Under the pieces are notes generated by a model. That model had not been told where the DNA came from and made no database searches. It was given only the letters and a program-made list of their open reading frames with translations. Shown piece by piece: positions 1 through 7,772 of a stretch of 36,555 bases of DNA; the first letter of the stretch is position 1, and each line of letters opens with the position of its first letter. A program made the translations under genes and the position numbers. Source of the stretch: an uncultured Acidobacteriota bacterium (GTDB lineage: Bacteria; Acidobacteriota; Thermoanaerobaculia; UBA5066); NCBI GenBank assembly GCA_937888435.1, contig CALAQS010000296.1, positions 1-36,555 on the forward strand. Reading direction: 5' to 3'.

Positions 1-1149
1 CATCGCGCGCATCGCGTGGTCCACGCCCGTGAGGACGGTCGGAGGGAACCACCATCCCTTCGCGCGCGGGCGCTCGCCACCCACGAGGACCTTCGCGCCC
101 CGCTGAACGGCATCCTGAAGATGCTCCTCGACGAGGTCCCGCTGACTGGAGGTCGTTAGGGGACCCATGTCCGTCGTTCTCGAGAGCGGATTGCCGAGGC
201 GAAGCGCCTTCGTTCGCGCGACGATCTTCGAAATGAGCTCCGCGGCCACGTCCTTGACGACGTACACGCGCTCGACGGAGCCGCAGGTCTGACCGGCGTT
301 CACGAACGCGCCCCAGACGAGACCCGCGGCCGTCCGGTCGAGATCCGCGTCGGCCGCGACGACGGCCGCGTCCTTGCCGCCGAGCTCGAGGACGACGCCC
401 GTGAGGTTCTTCGCCGCGCGCCGCATCACCTCGACGCCAGTCTGGACCGAGCCCGTGAAAAGCACCTTCGCGATGCCGGTGTGCTCGATGAGGACGTTCG
501 TGTCCGCGCCGCCGGCCGTCACGACGTTCACGACGCCGGGCGGCAGGCCCGCGCGGCGGCAGAGGTCGCCGACCGCGAGGCCCGTGAGCGCCGTGACCGA
601 CGCGGGCTTCAGCACGACCGTGTTGCCAGCCGCCAGGCAGGCTGCGATCTCGACGAACGGAATGCCGAACGGAAAGTTCCAGGGCGTCACGACCGCGATG
701 ACGCCGAGAGGCTCGAAGCGGAAACGGCCCTTCTTGTGCGCGAAAAGGATCTGCGCGTAGTCGATGGGCTGCTCGGCGAGAAGCTCGCCCGCGTGGCGCG
801 AAAGATAACGGAGCGTGTCGGCGGCGGGCACGATGTCCACGGCCCGCGCCTCGCCCACGGGTTTGCCCTGCTCGGTCGCGATGAGGCGGGCCACGTCGTC
901 GTGCGCGCGGCGCACTTCCTCGAGCAGGCGCGCCAGGTGCCGCTGCCGGTCGGCTACGGGCGTCTTCGACCAGGAGAGGAATGCCTTCCGCGCCGAAGCG
1001 ACGGCCATGTCGATCTCGCGCGGGCCGGCGCGGACCACCTCCGCGAACGGCTCGGCCGTGGCGGGGTTCACGGCCGCGAAAGCCACCCCCGTTTTCACGT
1101 CCTGACCGTCGATGATTGGCGCGTTCGTGAAGGGAAACGGTGGTCTCAA
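1..1149 (-). CDS. Aldehyde dehydrogenase, C-terminus cut by window edge
   Basis: NAD(P)-dependent aldehyde dehydrogenase that oxidises an aldehyde to its acid; the substrate cannot be told. About 383 residues are visible; the C-terminal part lies beyond position 1. The reading frame shows VTPWNFPFGIPF, the cofactor loop VLFTGSVQTG, the general-base region ELGGKDAAVV (catalytic Glu) and the nucleophile region NAGQTCGSVERVYV (catalytic Cys), in the normal family order. I chose the TTG at 1149-1147: it overlaps the stop of the upstream reductase gene (TTGA) and has GGAG 7 bases upstream; the next start, a GTG about 17 codons in, would remove the usual N-terminal strand. It is translationally coupled to the reductase, so the two probably act on related acyl or aldehyde substrates (inference). 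Succinate-semialdehyde dehydrogenase-like enzymes are the closest general match. Confidence 0.9.
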   Translation of the reverse strand, partial: MRPPFPFTNAPIIDGQDVKTGVAFAAVNPATAEPFAEVVRAGPREIDMAVASARKAFLSWSKTPVADRQRHLARLLEEVRRAHDDVARLIATEQGKPVGEARAVDIVPAADTLRYLSRHAGELLAEQPIDYAQILFAHKKGRFRFEPLGVIAVVTPWNFPFGIPFVEIAACLAAGNTVVLKPASVTALTGLAVGDLCRRAGLPPGVVNVVTAGGADTNVLIEHTGIAKVLFTGSVQTGVEVMRRAAKNLTGVVLELGGKDAAVVAADADLDRTAAGLVWGAFVNAGQTCGSVERVYVVKDVAAELISKIVARTKALRLGNPLSRTTDMGPLTTSSQRDLVEEHLQDAVQRGAKVLVGGERPRAKGWWFPPTVLTGVDHAMRAM

Positions 1150-2255
1150 ATCATCGCTCCGCGCTTGATCGTGTCCTTCTTCGTGCGCCAGAAGGCGACG
1201 AGCTTCTGGACGTAGTCCGTGAACGGCGGGCACGCGACGCCGAAGCGTGCGAGGTCCGCCGTGGCCTGCGCCGAGTCGTAGCTCACGGGATGGTCGAAGT
1301 AGTCGAGCGACTGGACGGGCATCCCGAACGACTTCTGGATCAGCGACGGCATGAAGAGCAGCTTCGCGACGAGGTGCGGCACCGGCACGTAGACGAACGA
1401 CTTCCCGAGCGCCTTCGCGAACATCTCCTCGATTTCGAACGCGGTCGACGGGTGCGGGTCCGTGAGGTGGTACGTTTTCCCGATTGCGCCCTCCCAGGTC
1501 GAAAGGCGGGCGATCGCCTCGAGGACGAAGTCCACGGGCACGAGGTTCACCTGCGCCTCGCCCGTACCCACCTTGATGAAGGCGCCGGGCGACGGAAGGA
1601 CGCCCATGGCGTTCAGCGAGTAGTAGGGGCCGTCGAACTTCGCCGTCTCCCCCGTCTTCGAGCTGCCGACGACGATGCCCGGCCGGTAGATCGCCGCGGG
1701 AAGGCCGCTCTCCTTCACGGCCACCTCGGCGAGGAACTTCGTCTCTTCGTAGAAGTTCTTGAACTTCTGCCCCACGTCGAGGTCCGTCTCGCGGTACGTG
1801 CCGACGGCAGTGCCCGAAACGTACGCCGTCGAGACGTAGTCGAGGCGCTGACAGGAAGGTGCATCGCCGAGGAATTCGAGGACGTTCTTCGTGCCTTCCA
1901 CGTTGATGCGCATGCCCACGTCGCGGGCGACCGCGAGGTCGTACACGGCCGCGAGATGGAAGCACCCCCCGAGGCTCCTCTGGAGCTCCTTCGCCTTGGA
2001 CGCCGCGAGGCCGAGGCCGGGCGACGTGATGTCGCCGACGACGAGGCGGATTCGCCCTTTCGTGCCGGGATGCTCCTCGGCGAGGGCGGCCACGGACGCG
2101 TCGGCCGCCGAGAGAAACTTCTCCTGGACGAGTGCGTGAAAAGTGGTATCTGGTGCGAGCTCGAGGAGGCGCGGGATGAGCCGCGCCCCGATGAACCCGG
2201 GAAAGCCCGTGAAAAGGACATGGCGGGACCGGGAGGTGGGACGGGATCTGACCAT
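1146..2255 (-). CDS. SDR-family reductase, fatty acyl-CoA/thioester reductase-like
   Basis: Extended short-chain dehydrogenase of 369 residues. The N-terminus has the Rossmann nucleotide-binding motif TGFPGFIG (about residues 16-23), a GDIT segment near residue 74, STAYVSG near residue 142 and the active-site pair Tyr169-x-x-x-Lys173 in YEETK. Layout and motifs fit the NAD_binding_4 ('male sterility') group, which reduces acyl-CoA or carrier-bound thioesters, though other epimerase-like activities remain possible. I chose the ATG at 2255, not earlier in-frame codons, because upstream residues are Arg/Ser-rich shadow sequence of the pabC-like gene. No Shine-Dalgarno precedes it; instead TACACT lies 9 bases upstream with TTGGCA 18 bases further, suggesting a leaderless transcript. 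Its stop overlaps the aldehyde dehydrogenase start, so a reductase/dehydrogenase pair handling long-chain aldehydes is a reasonable inference. Confidence 0.85.
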   Translation of the reverse strand: MVRSRPTSRSRHVLFTGFPGFIGARLIPRLLELAPDTTFHALVQEKFLSAADASVAALAEEHPGTKGRIRLVVGDITSPGLGLAASKAKELQRSLGGCFHLAAVYDLAVARDVGMRINVEGTKNVLEFLGDAPSCQRLDYVSTAYVSGTAVGTYRETDLDVGQKFKNFYEETKFLAEVAVKESGLPAAIYRPGIVVGSSKTGETAKFDGPYYSLNAMGVLPSPGAFIKVGTGEAQVNLVPVDFVLEAIARLSTWEGAIGKTYHLTDPHPSTAFEIEEMFAKALGKSFVYVPVPHLVAKLLFMPSLIQKSFGMPVQSLDYFDHPVSYDSAQATADLARFGVACPPFTDYVQKLVAFWRTKKDTIKRGAMI

Positions 2256-2264
2256 AAGAGTGAA

Positions 2265-2294
2265 AGTGTAGACCCTGCTAAAGCTCCGTGCCAA
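2265..2294 (-). promoter_or_regulatory. Probable promoter of the SDR reductase gene (leaderless)
   Basis: On the minus strand TTGGCA (2294-2289), an 18-base spacer and TACACT (2270-2265) resemble a sigma-70 promoter. The hexamer ends 9 bases before the ATG at 2255, so the expected transcript start is almost at the start codon. Most of it lies just before or within the last codons of the pabC-like gene. Confidence 0.5.
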
Positions 2295-3069
2295 AGGCCG
2301 GATCTTCCAGCAGACGGCGGTTGAATTCCGCGATGCGCGCGAGCATCTCGGGAGGACGCGCGCACGGCGCCCCATCGAGCGTGAGGATCGGCGTCGCCAT
2401 CGTCAGCGAGCCGAGGAGGATCGACCCCTCACGGAGGTTCTCCGCCTTCAGGGGCGCCGACGCGGAGCGGCCGCCGAAAAAGGCGGCGGCCGTCACGCTC
2501 GGGAGGACTCCTTTCGGCGCGAGCAGGGGCGTGCCGCCGTTCCACGCGGCAAGGCCCGTCGTCGTGCCCTCGAGGTAGTTCCCGTCCGGAGAGCGGAACA
2601 GCCCTTCGTCGCCCCCGGCCTTCACGGCGAGACGTCCACCCTGGATCGCGGCGAAATAGCTCGTGGACTTCACGCCCGGTGTGTCGCGCTGGAGGTCGAG
2701 CGGCAGCGAGACGGAATGCGAGCCGCTCCGGCGCGCGAGGCGGCTCTCGGGAATCGGCATGAGGTGCGCTTCGAGGCGGTACGAGGCCGGGTCGTCCAGG
2801 TCCTCGCCCACGGCGAACCACGTGAGGCGCAGCGCGCGCTGCTCCGCTAGTTTTGCCGGCGACGCGTCAAGGGCGTTCTTCGCGGCGGCGTCGAGGCGTC
2901 CGCGCGAGGGTTTCGGGAGGTCGAGCCCCGAGAGGATGCGGTGCATCCGGTCGAGGTGTGGCTCCCACAGGACGGCGCGCCGACCCGCGAGAAGCGCCGT
3001 CTCAAAGAAGCCGAAGCCGCGCTGGACGGCCGGCGAGAGGAACGGGACAGGCGCGTACTCGAGGCTCAC
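2278..3069 (-). CDS. pabC: Class IV aminotransferase, PabC-like (aminodeoxychorismate lyase)
   Basis: Pyridoxal-phosphate fold-type IV enzyme of 263 residues. Seen: RGFGFFETALL near residue 17, the Schiff-base lysine Lys134 in VKSTSYFAAI, GDEGLF near 153 and EGTTTGLAAW near 168, which replaces the usual E-x-T-x-SN motif. In folate synthesis PabC splits 4-amino-4-deoxychorismate to 4-aminobenzoate and pyruvate; D-amino-acid or branched-chain aminotransferases share the fold, so the function is inferred mainly from context. The GTG at 3069 was chosen because AGG lies 7 bases upstream and because it overlaps (GTGA) the stop of a PabB-like C-terminal fragment just upstream. That coupling is typical of pabB-pabC pairs, but here the pabB part is only a remnant. 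Confidence 0.8.
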   Translation of the reverse strand: MSLEYAPVPFLSPAVQRGFGFFETALLAGRRAVLWEPHLDRMHRILSGLDLPKPSRGRLDAAAKNALDASPAKLAEQRALRLTWFAVGEDLDDPASYRLEAHLMPIPESRLARRSGSHSVSLPLDLQRDTPGVKSTSYFAAIQGGRLAVKAGGDEGLFRSPDGNYLEGTTTGLAAWNGGTPLLAPKGVLPSVTAAAFFGGRSASAPLKAENLREGSILLGSLTMATPILTLDGAPCARPPEMLARIAEFNRRLLEDPAFGTEL

Positions 3070-3320
3070 GGGGCCACCTCGCCCGCGCCAAGCGCCCCCA
3101 TCGCAGCCCCGAATTCTCGCGACTTCGCCTCCGTCTCGCGCCATTCGGCCTCCGCGCTCGAGTCCCACACGATTCCGCCTCCCGCGTGATAGTCCACTGT
3201 ATCCCGGCCGAGGATTCGGGTTGCCGGAGGATGCAATGTCGTCAAGGCGTCGAGGACCTCGGGGAGTTGCTCCGGCCGGCCGGCGCGCCGGAGCGTTTCT
3301 TCACCTTCTAAGAAACTCCC
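3066..3320 (-). pseudogene. pabB: C-terminal remnant of pabB (chorismate-binding enzyme)
   Basis: An open frame of about 85 codons ends at the TGA at 3068-3066, inside the pabC-like start. It contains DYHAGGGIVWDSSAEAEW followed by RETEAKSREF, the signature C-terminus of PabB/TrpE-type chorismate-binding enzymes (GGGIVxDSxxxxE...K), preceded by ALTTLHPPATRILGR, which fits the preceding strand. The other roughly 350 residues of a normal PabB are absent: upstream DNA holds the divergent thioesterase gene. No ATG or Shine-Dalgarno serves this fragment. The 322 bases between the pabC-like start and the thioesterase hold only this tail, a GC-rich inverted repeat at 3270-3293 and a purine/pyrimidine-rich element at 3304-3360. 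I read it as a deletion relic whose coupling to pabC survives. Confidence 0.65.
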
Positions 3321-3360
3321 CGGTCCCCCTCTCTTCTTTCAGTCCCCAACTCTCTCCCCT
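3304..3360 (-). repeat. Purine-rich interspersed element, copy A
   Basis: On the minus strand a purine-rich run is followed by the core TTTCTTAGAAGG (3315-3304). The core matches the copies in leuS and rluD. Unlike the others it lies at the broken upstream edge of the pabB remnant and between divergent genes. Confidence 0.5.
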
Positions 3361-3385
3361 GAAGAGCGCTCTCATCGGCATCGTC

Positions 3386-3391
3386 TAGTCT
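3386..3391 (+). promoter_or_regulatory. -10-like hexamer of the thioesterase gene
   Basis: TAGTCT lies directly before the ATG at 3392 and exactly 9 bases before an in-frame GTG at 3401. If it is a -10 element, transcription would begin close to the GTG, making that the leaderless start. No clear -35 is visible. Confidence 0.35.
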
Positions 3392-3820
3392 ATGGGGACC
3401 GTGAGCGCCCCCCCTCCCGCAGTCGAGACCTCCATCCAGGTTCGCTATGCCGAGACCGACGCCCAGCGCGTCGTCTATCACGGCAACTACATCATCTGGT
3501 TCGAGGTCGCGCGCACGACGTATTGCGAGCGCGCCGGCTATCCCTATCCGCGCATGGAGGCCGAGGGCTCGTTCATAACGGTCACCGAGGCGCGCGTGCG
3601 TTATCGCCGCGCCGTGCGCTACGGCGACACCGTGAGAGTCCGCGCCCGGATGACCGCTCTGAAGAGCCGGGGTTGCACGTTCCAGTACGAGGTCGTCCTT
3701 GCGGACGGCGCGCTCGCCGCCGAAGGAGAGACGCAGCACCTGTTTCTCGACGCGTCGGGCCGGCCGCGCACCGTGCCCGACCCGATCGCAAGGGCATTCC
3801 GGGAGTTCGCGCCGATCTGA
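3392..3820 (+). CDS. Acyl-CoA thioesterase, 4HBT/YbgC hotdog family
   Basis: Hotdog-fold thioesterase of 142 residues that hydrolyses acyl-CoA or acyl-carrier thioesters in the cytoplasm. The N-terminal part has the family signature VRYAETDAQRVVYHGNYI followed by WFEVAR, with the catalytic Asp in the ETD segment; length is normal. In many Gram-negatives ybgC sits at the head of the tol-pal operon; here it is about 8 kb away and alone, flanked by the divergent pabB remnant and the convergent coaD, whose stop is only 5 bases from its own. Start choice is open: ATG 3392 has no ribosome site, while GTG 3401 would suit a leaderless message from TAGTCT at 3386. The first conserved strand begins after both. 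Confidence 0.9.
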   Translation: MGTVSAPPPAVETSIQVRYAETDAQRVVYHGNYIIWFEVARTTYCERAGYPYPRMEAEGSFITVTEARVRYRRAVRYGDTVRVRARMTALKSRGCTFQYEVVLADGALAAEGETQHLFLDASGRPRTVPDPIARAFREFAPI

Positions 3821-3825
3821 GCGCG

Positions 3826-4314
3826 TTAGTCGCCGGTCGGAATCTTCCTGGCGAGCGCGCGGTGGACGAGGGCCGGAACCAGACCCGAGACGTCGCCGCC
3901 GAGCTGGTGGACCTGCTTCACGAGGCGGCTCGACGTATACGACAGCTCCTCCTTCGGCGTGAGAAAGAGCGTCTCGACCTCCGGACCGAGGCGGCGGTTC
4001 ATGAGGGCCATCTGGAACTCGTGCTCGAAGTCCGAGACGACGCGCAGGCCACGCACGACGATGCGCGCCTTTTCCTTGCGCATGAATTCCACGAGGAGGC
4101 CGCTGAATGACTTGACGACGACCTTCGGCTCGCGCCGGAAGATCGCGCGGATCATCTGAAGGCGCTCTTCCACGGTGAAAAGTGGCGCTTTCTCGGTGTC
4201 GATGAGGACCGCGACGAGCACCCGGTCGAAGATGTGGCAGCCCCGCCGGATGAGATCGACGTGGCCGTTCGTCATGGGATCGAACGTGCCCGGGTAGACG
4301 GCGGTGCGCTTCAC
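3826..4314 (-). CDS. coaD: Phosphopantetheine adenylyltransferase
   Basis: CoaD transfers AMP from ATP to 4'-phosphopantetheine, giving dephospho-CoA, the penultimate step of coenzyme A synthesis in the cytoplasm. The 162-residue product has the nucleotidyltransferase motif YPGTFDPMTNGHVDLIRR (TxGH type) at residues 7-24, the VVRGLRVVSDFEHEFQMA stretch near residues 86-103 and the C-terminal YTSSRLVK segment (ISSTxVR equivalent) near 126. Length is typical. The GTG at 4314 is chosen because the YPGT strand begins five codons later and because it overlaps the permease stop as GTGA, so the gene is translationally coupled to the ABC permeases. That linkage looks like operon packing and says nothing about the transporter substrate. 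Confidence 0.96.
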   Translation of the reverse strand: MKRTAVYPGTFDPMTNGHVDLIRRGCHIFDRVLVAVLIDTEKAPLFTVEERLQMIRAIFRREPKVVVKSFSGLLVEFMRKEKARIVVRGLRVVSDFEHEFQMALMNRRLGPEVETLFLTPKEELSYTSSRLVKQVHQLGGDVSGLVPALVHRALARKIPTGD

Positions 4315-5186
4315 GCGAGACGGGATTGTACGTCCCCTCGCCGGCCGAGGAACGCGTCGCCGAGCCGGCGCGCCGTCCATACGAGGAAGAAGAGCGCGAG
4401 GGCGGGCGGCAGGATGCACCACCAGGCGCCCGGAAGGAGATTGCGCGCCTCGGCAAGCGCGCGCCCCCAGGACGCGGTCGGCGGCGGAGCGCCGAGTCCG
4501 AGGAACGACAGTCCCGCCTCTGTGAGAACGGCCGAACCGAGCACGTACGGCAGCGTCGCGAGCGCGGGCGGGAGCGCATGCGGCAGGACGTGGACGAAGA
4601 GTAGGCGCGCGTTCGAGGCGCCCGTCGCCCGCGCTGCGTCCACGAACGCCTCGTTCTTCAGGCGCTGCGTGCCCGCGCGCACGAGGCGGGCGGCATCCGT
4701 CCAGCCCGTCAGGGCGATGAGGAGCGCCGCGACGAGAAACGACGGCTTCAGGAACGCCGCGCCGGCGATCACGAGGACGAGCGCCGGGAGCGCCTGAACG
4801 ATCTGGAGGAAAAGCAGCACGGTGCGATCGGTGCGTCCCCCGGCCCAGCCGGCGAGCGTTCCGAGAGCCGCTCCGAGCCCGAGAGCGAGCGCGGAGGCGA
4901 GGAGGCCTGCCGCGACGGAGAGCCGCGTGCCGTGGAGGGCGCGAGAGAGAACGTCGCGGCCGAGCTCGTCCGTGCCGAGGAGGTGCCGCCGGCCGGGCGA
5001 CGCGAGCCGCCGGTCGAGATCCACCGCATCGGGATCGAAGGGAACGGGGGCGCTCACGATCGTCTCGCCGCCGCGGCCGGAGATCCACGGCTTCTCGCGG
5101 GCGACGAGCGGGGCCAGAAGCGCGATCAGGGGAAAGAGCGCAAAGGCGATCGCCGCGCGGCGGAGCGCCGCCCGTGCGGGCGTCAC
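4311..5186 (-). CDS. ABC transporter permease, DppC/OppC type
   Basis: Inner-membrane permease of 291 residues. It has an N-terminal membrane segment, the family motif HLLGTDELGRDVLSR near residue 67, four to five further hydrophobic segments and the cytoplasmic EAA loop (EAFVDAARATGASNARLLF...HVLP) that contacts the ATPase, then AGLSFLGLG and a C-terminal segment. These are typical of the second permease of dipeptide/oligopeptide/nickel importers. The GTG at 5186 overlaps the stop of the first permease (GTGA), and its own stop overlaps coaD. Solute-binding protein and partner permease are upstream, but no ATP-binding subunit is found in the window, so an ATPase must be supplied from elsewhere if the importer works. 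Confidence 0.92.
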   Translation of the reverse strand: MTPARAALRRAAIAFALFPLIALLAPLVAREKPWISGRGGETIVSAPVPFDPDAVDLDRRLASPGRRHLLGTDELGRDVLSRALHGTRLSVAAGLLASALALGLGAALGTLAGWAGGRTDRTVLLFLQIVQALPALVLVIAGAAFLKPSFLVAALLIALTGWTDAARLVRAGTQRLKNEAFVDAARATGASNARLLFVHVLPHALPPALATLPYVLGSAVLTEAGLSFLGLGAPPPTASWGRALAEARNLLPGAWWCILPPALALFFLVWTARRLGDAFLGRRGDVQSRLA

Positions 5187-6154
5187 GCCGCGACTCCCGG
5201 CACCGTGACCTCGTCCTCTCGGGCAGTCCGCGGGTCGAGCGCCGCCGCGACGAGGTCGGCCACGAGGGACGCGGCCACGACCACCACGGCCGAGCACCAC
5301 GTGAGAGCGAGAACCGTCGGGAGGTCGCGCGCGAAGACGGCTTCCGCCAGAAGGCTGCCGGCTCCGGGCAGCGAGAAGACCCGCTCCACGAGTATCGAGC
5401 CGGACACGACGGAGGGCACGAGCACGGCTCCCATGGCGGCGAACGCCGACGACGAGCGCCTGAGGGCGCGCCGGATCTCTTCGGAAGGTCGTTCGCCACG
5501 CGCGCGCCCCGCGAGAGCAGCCGGATCCGCGAGCGCCGCCGCGACGCAGACCCTGACGAAGCGCGCGATGAGCGCGAGCGACGCGAGCGCCAGGGTCGCG
5601 ACCGGCAGGAGAAAGCCGCGCAGCCCGGTCTCCGTGTCGGCAAAAAGGGGCGTGACGCGCAGCCAGCCGGAGAAGACCAGGAGGAAGACGAGTCCGAGGA
5701 CGAACGTGGGCGTCGAGAAGAGCGCGTCGCAAACGAAACCGGAGATTCTGTCGAGACGTCCGCCCGGGCGTCGCGCCGCCATGACACCCAGGGGCACGCC
5801 GATCAGGGTCGCGAGGAGAAGGGCGGCGGTATTCAGCGCGAGGGTCGCGGGGAGCGCGCGGGCGACCCGCAGCGCCACGGGCTGGCCGTCCAGGAGCGAA
5901 CGCCCGAAGTCGAGGCGCGCGGCGCGCCAGACCCACGTCAGGAAGCGCTCGGTCAAAGGCCGGTCGAGGCCATAGAGATGCCGGAAGGCCGCCAGCGCCT
6001 CGGGCGAGATCGCCACGGCGCGGTTTCCGCCGGCGCGGGCCGCGAGCGCCGCCGCGTCACCGGGCGCGGCCGTGACGAGCCCGAAGACGAGAGCGAGAAC
6101 TCCCAGCAACGTCAGAAGGGCCGAAGCCGCCCTCCGCAGCGCGAAACGGAGCAT
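5183..6154 (-). CDS. ABC transporter permease, DppB/OppB type
   Basis: Inner-membrane permease of 323 residues, first of the pair. The N-terminus FALRRAASALLTLLGVL is a typical DppB signal-anchor; YGLDRPLTERFLTWVW and LDFGRSL follow, then ALPATLALNTAALLLATLIG and FVLGLVFLLVF, as in peptide-importer permeases. The C-terminal half keeps LVERVFSLPGAGSLL. The EAA region is unusual: where relatives have a clear RxARAKG stretch, this has an Ala/Arg-rich segment (GRARGERPSEEIRRALRRSS), so its ATPase contact may differ. The ATG at 6154 is 25 bases after the solute-binding protein stop; TAACAT lies 6 bases before it, possibly by chance. Confidence 0.9.
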   Translation of the reverse strand: MLRFALRRAASALLTLLGVLALVFGLVTAAPGDAAALAARAGGNRAVAISPEALAAFRHLYGLDRPLTERFLTWVWRAARLDFGRSLLDGQPVALRVARALPATLALNTAALLLATLIGVPLGVMAARRPGGRLDRISGFVCDALFSTPTFVLGLVFLLVFSGWLRVTPLFADTETGLRGFLLPVATLALASLALIARFVRVCVAAALADPAALAGRARGERPSEEIRRALRRSSSAFAAMGAVLVPSVVSGSILVERVFSLPGAGSLLAEAVFARDLPTVLALTWCSAVVVVAASLVADLVAAALDPRTAREDEVTVPGVAA

Positions 6155-6179
6155 GGCGAGATGTTACTTGCCTGCGGAC

Positions 6180-7772
6180 CTACGAGATCGGGCCCGTGGT
6201 CGCGCTCGTCCGCCAGCCGGCCGCCCCCGGCCAGAAGAGGAAGAGGCCGTAGGGCGACGTCTTCACGTTCGTGAGGCGCGAGGAGATGCCCCATTTCATC
6301 AGCGGAACGTTCAAGAACGTGACCGGCTCGTCCTCGTGGATCAGGGCCTGCACGCGCGCGAGAAGCGTGCGCGTCTGCTCCCTGTCGAACGTCGTCTTGA
6401 GGCGGTCGAGGAGCGCGTCGACCTCCGGGTTACTGTAGAAGGCCGGGTTGAAGCCGACCGGAGGAGCCTGCCCGGAGTGCCAGCTCACGGCGAGGTCCGG
6501 GTTCGGCTCGAGGTTCAGCGCGGCCGCCCAGGCCTCGCACTCCCCCGCGTCCATCTTCGCCCCGAAAGCCGCCCACTCCAGCGGCTGGATCGCCATCTCG
6601 ACGCCCGCCTTTCGGAAAGATTGCTGTGCCAGCTCCACGATCTGGCGCTGGATGTCGCTGCCCATGCCGAGCGACAGCGTGAACGCGAGCCGCAGGCTTC
6701 CCTTGCGCCGCATTCCGTCCGGGCCCTTTCGGAATCCGGCCTCGTCGAGGAGCGCCTCGGCGGCCACCGGGTCGTACGGCCACGGTGCGAGGGAGGCATC
6801 CCATGCCCAGTGCGCGGGCGGGAGGGGTCCGTTCGCGAGCTTCGCCAGGCCCCCGTAGAGGTTGCGATTGATGCTCTCGCGGTCCACGAGCATCGTGAGG
6901 GCGCGCCTCACGCGGCGGTCGGCGAAGACCGGCAGGCGGTTGTTCCAGCCGAGATACGAATACGCGAGCTCGTCGAACGTGACGACGCGCGGCGCGCCGG
7001 CCGTGCCGGCCTTCGCGTCCAGCTCCTTCTTTTGCGCGTAGAGGAGCTTCATCTCGTCGAGATCGCCGGTCTGGAGCGCTGCAAACGCCGGCGCCGTCTC
7101 GGGCACGACGCGGAAGATCACCTGCTCGGGGGCGGGCTTCTCGTCGAAATACTGCGTGTTCCGCACGAGCGTCAGCGTCCGGCCCGCCTCCCATGATCCG
7201 AGGCGGTACGGCCCGTTCGCGAGCGGTTTCCGGTTGCGTGGATGTGTGGCCACGTCGCCTCCCGCCCAGGCGGCCGCCGAGAGGAGCGGCAGGTTGAAGG
7301 CGTCCAGACGCCCGGCCGCGGCCGACTTGAAGACGACGCGCGCCGTGCGGGCGTCCACGGCCTCGGCCTTCACGAACCCGTCGAAGAGCGCCCGGCGCGT
7401 GAGCGCGGGCGCCTTCGGGTCGAGGAGCGTCGTCAAGGTGAAGACGACGTCCGCGGAGGTGACCGGCGAGCCGTCCTCCCAGCGGGCGTCCTTTCGCAGG
7501 CGGATCGTGTAGACGAGATGGTCGGGAGAGTCGGAGACCTCCTCCGCGAGGCCCGGCACGAGGTTCAGCTTTTCGTCGTAATCCAGCAGGTTCCGCTCGA
7601 TTAGCGCGAGGACGATTTGCTCTTGATCCGTCGTGGCCAGGATCGGGTTGAGAGTCTTCGGTTCGCCGTCGAGGCGGCGCCGAACGACGCTCTCCTGGCT
7701 CTTTCCGCGCACGCCGCAGGCGGCAAGAAGAACGACGACCGCGAGGAGCGCGAACTTCTTCAGAACGGCCAC
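6180..7772 (-). CDS. ABC transporter solute-binding lipoprotein, family 5
   Basis: Extracytoplasmic binding protein of 530 residues, SBP_bac_5 family (peptides, nickel, opines). The N-terminus KKFALLAVVVLLAAC is a lipoprotein signal with lipobox LAAC, so it should be anchored after processing by Lgt and LspA, whose genes are also in this window. Family landmarks: EPKTLNPILATTDQEQIV near residue 38, LAEEVSDSPDHLVYTIRLRK near 75, WEDGSPVTSADVVFTL near 98, NGPYRLGSW near 187, and RVRRALTMLVDRESINRNL near 284. The start is GTG at 7772, overlapping the upstream gene by 13 bases. The ligand cannot be read from sequence. It is followed by both permeases, so the three form an importer that lacks an ATPase gene here. 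Confidence 0.93.
   Translation of the reverse strand: MAVLKKFALLAVVVLLAACGVRGKSQESVVRRRLDGEPKTLNPILATTDQEQIVLALIERNLLDYDEKLNLVPGLAEEVSDSPDHLVYTIRLRKDARWEDGSPVTSADVVFTLTTLLDPKAPALTRRALFDGFVKAEAVDARTARVVFKSAAAGRLDAFNLPLLSAAAWAGGDVATHPRNRKPLANGPYRLGSWEAGRTLTLVRNTQYFDEKPAPEQVIFRVVPETAPAFAALQTGDLDEMKLLYAQKKELDAKAGTAGAPRVVTFDELAYSYLGWNNRLPVFADRRVRRALTMLVDRESINRNLYGGLAKLANGPLPPAHWAWDASLAPWPYDPVAAEALLDEAGFRKGPDGMRRKGSLRLAFTLSLGMGSDIQRQIVELAQQSFRKAGVEMAIQPLEWAAFGAKMDAGECEAWAAALNLEPNPDLAVSWHSGQAPPVGFNPAFYSNPEVDALLDRLKTTFDREQTRTLLARVQALIHEDEPVTFLNVPLMKWGISSRLTNVKTSPYGLFLFWPGAAGWRTSATTGPIS

Noticed and set aside
1140-2324. Plus-strand open frame of about 394 codons opposite the SDR reductase
   Set aside because: The composition is shadow-like and the reverse strand shows Rossmann and YxxxK motifs.
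3270-3293. GC-rich inverted repeat (CTCCGGC...GCCGGAG) as a terminator
   Set aside because: It lies within the open pabB remnant, has no T-run and may simply reflect GC-rich codons.
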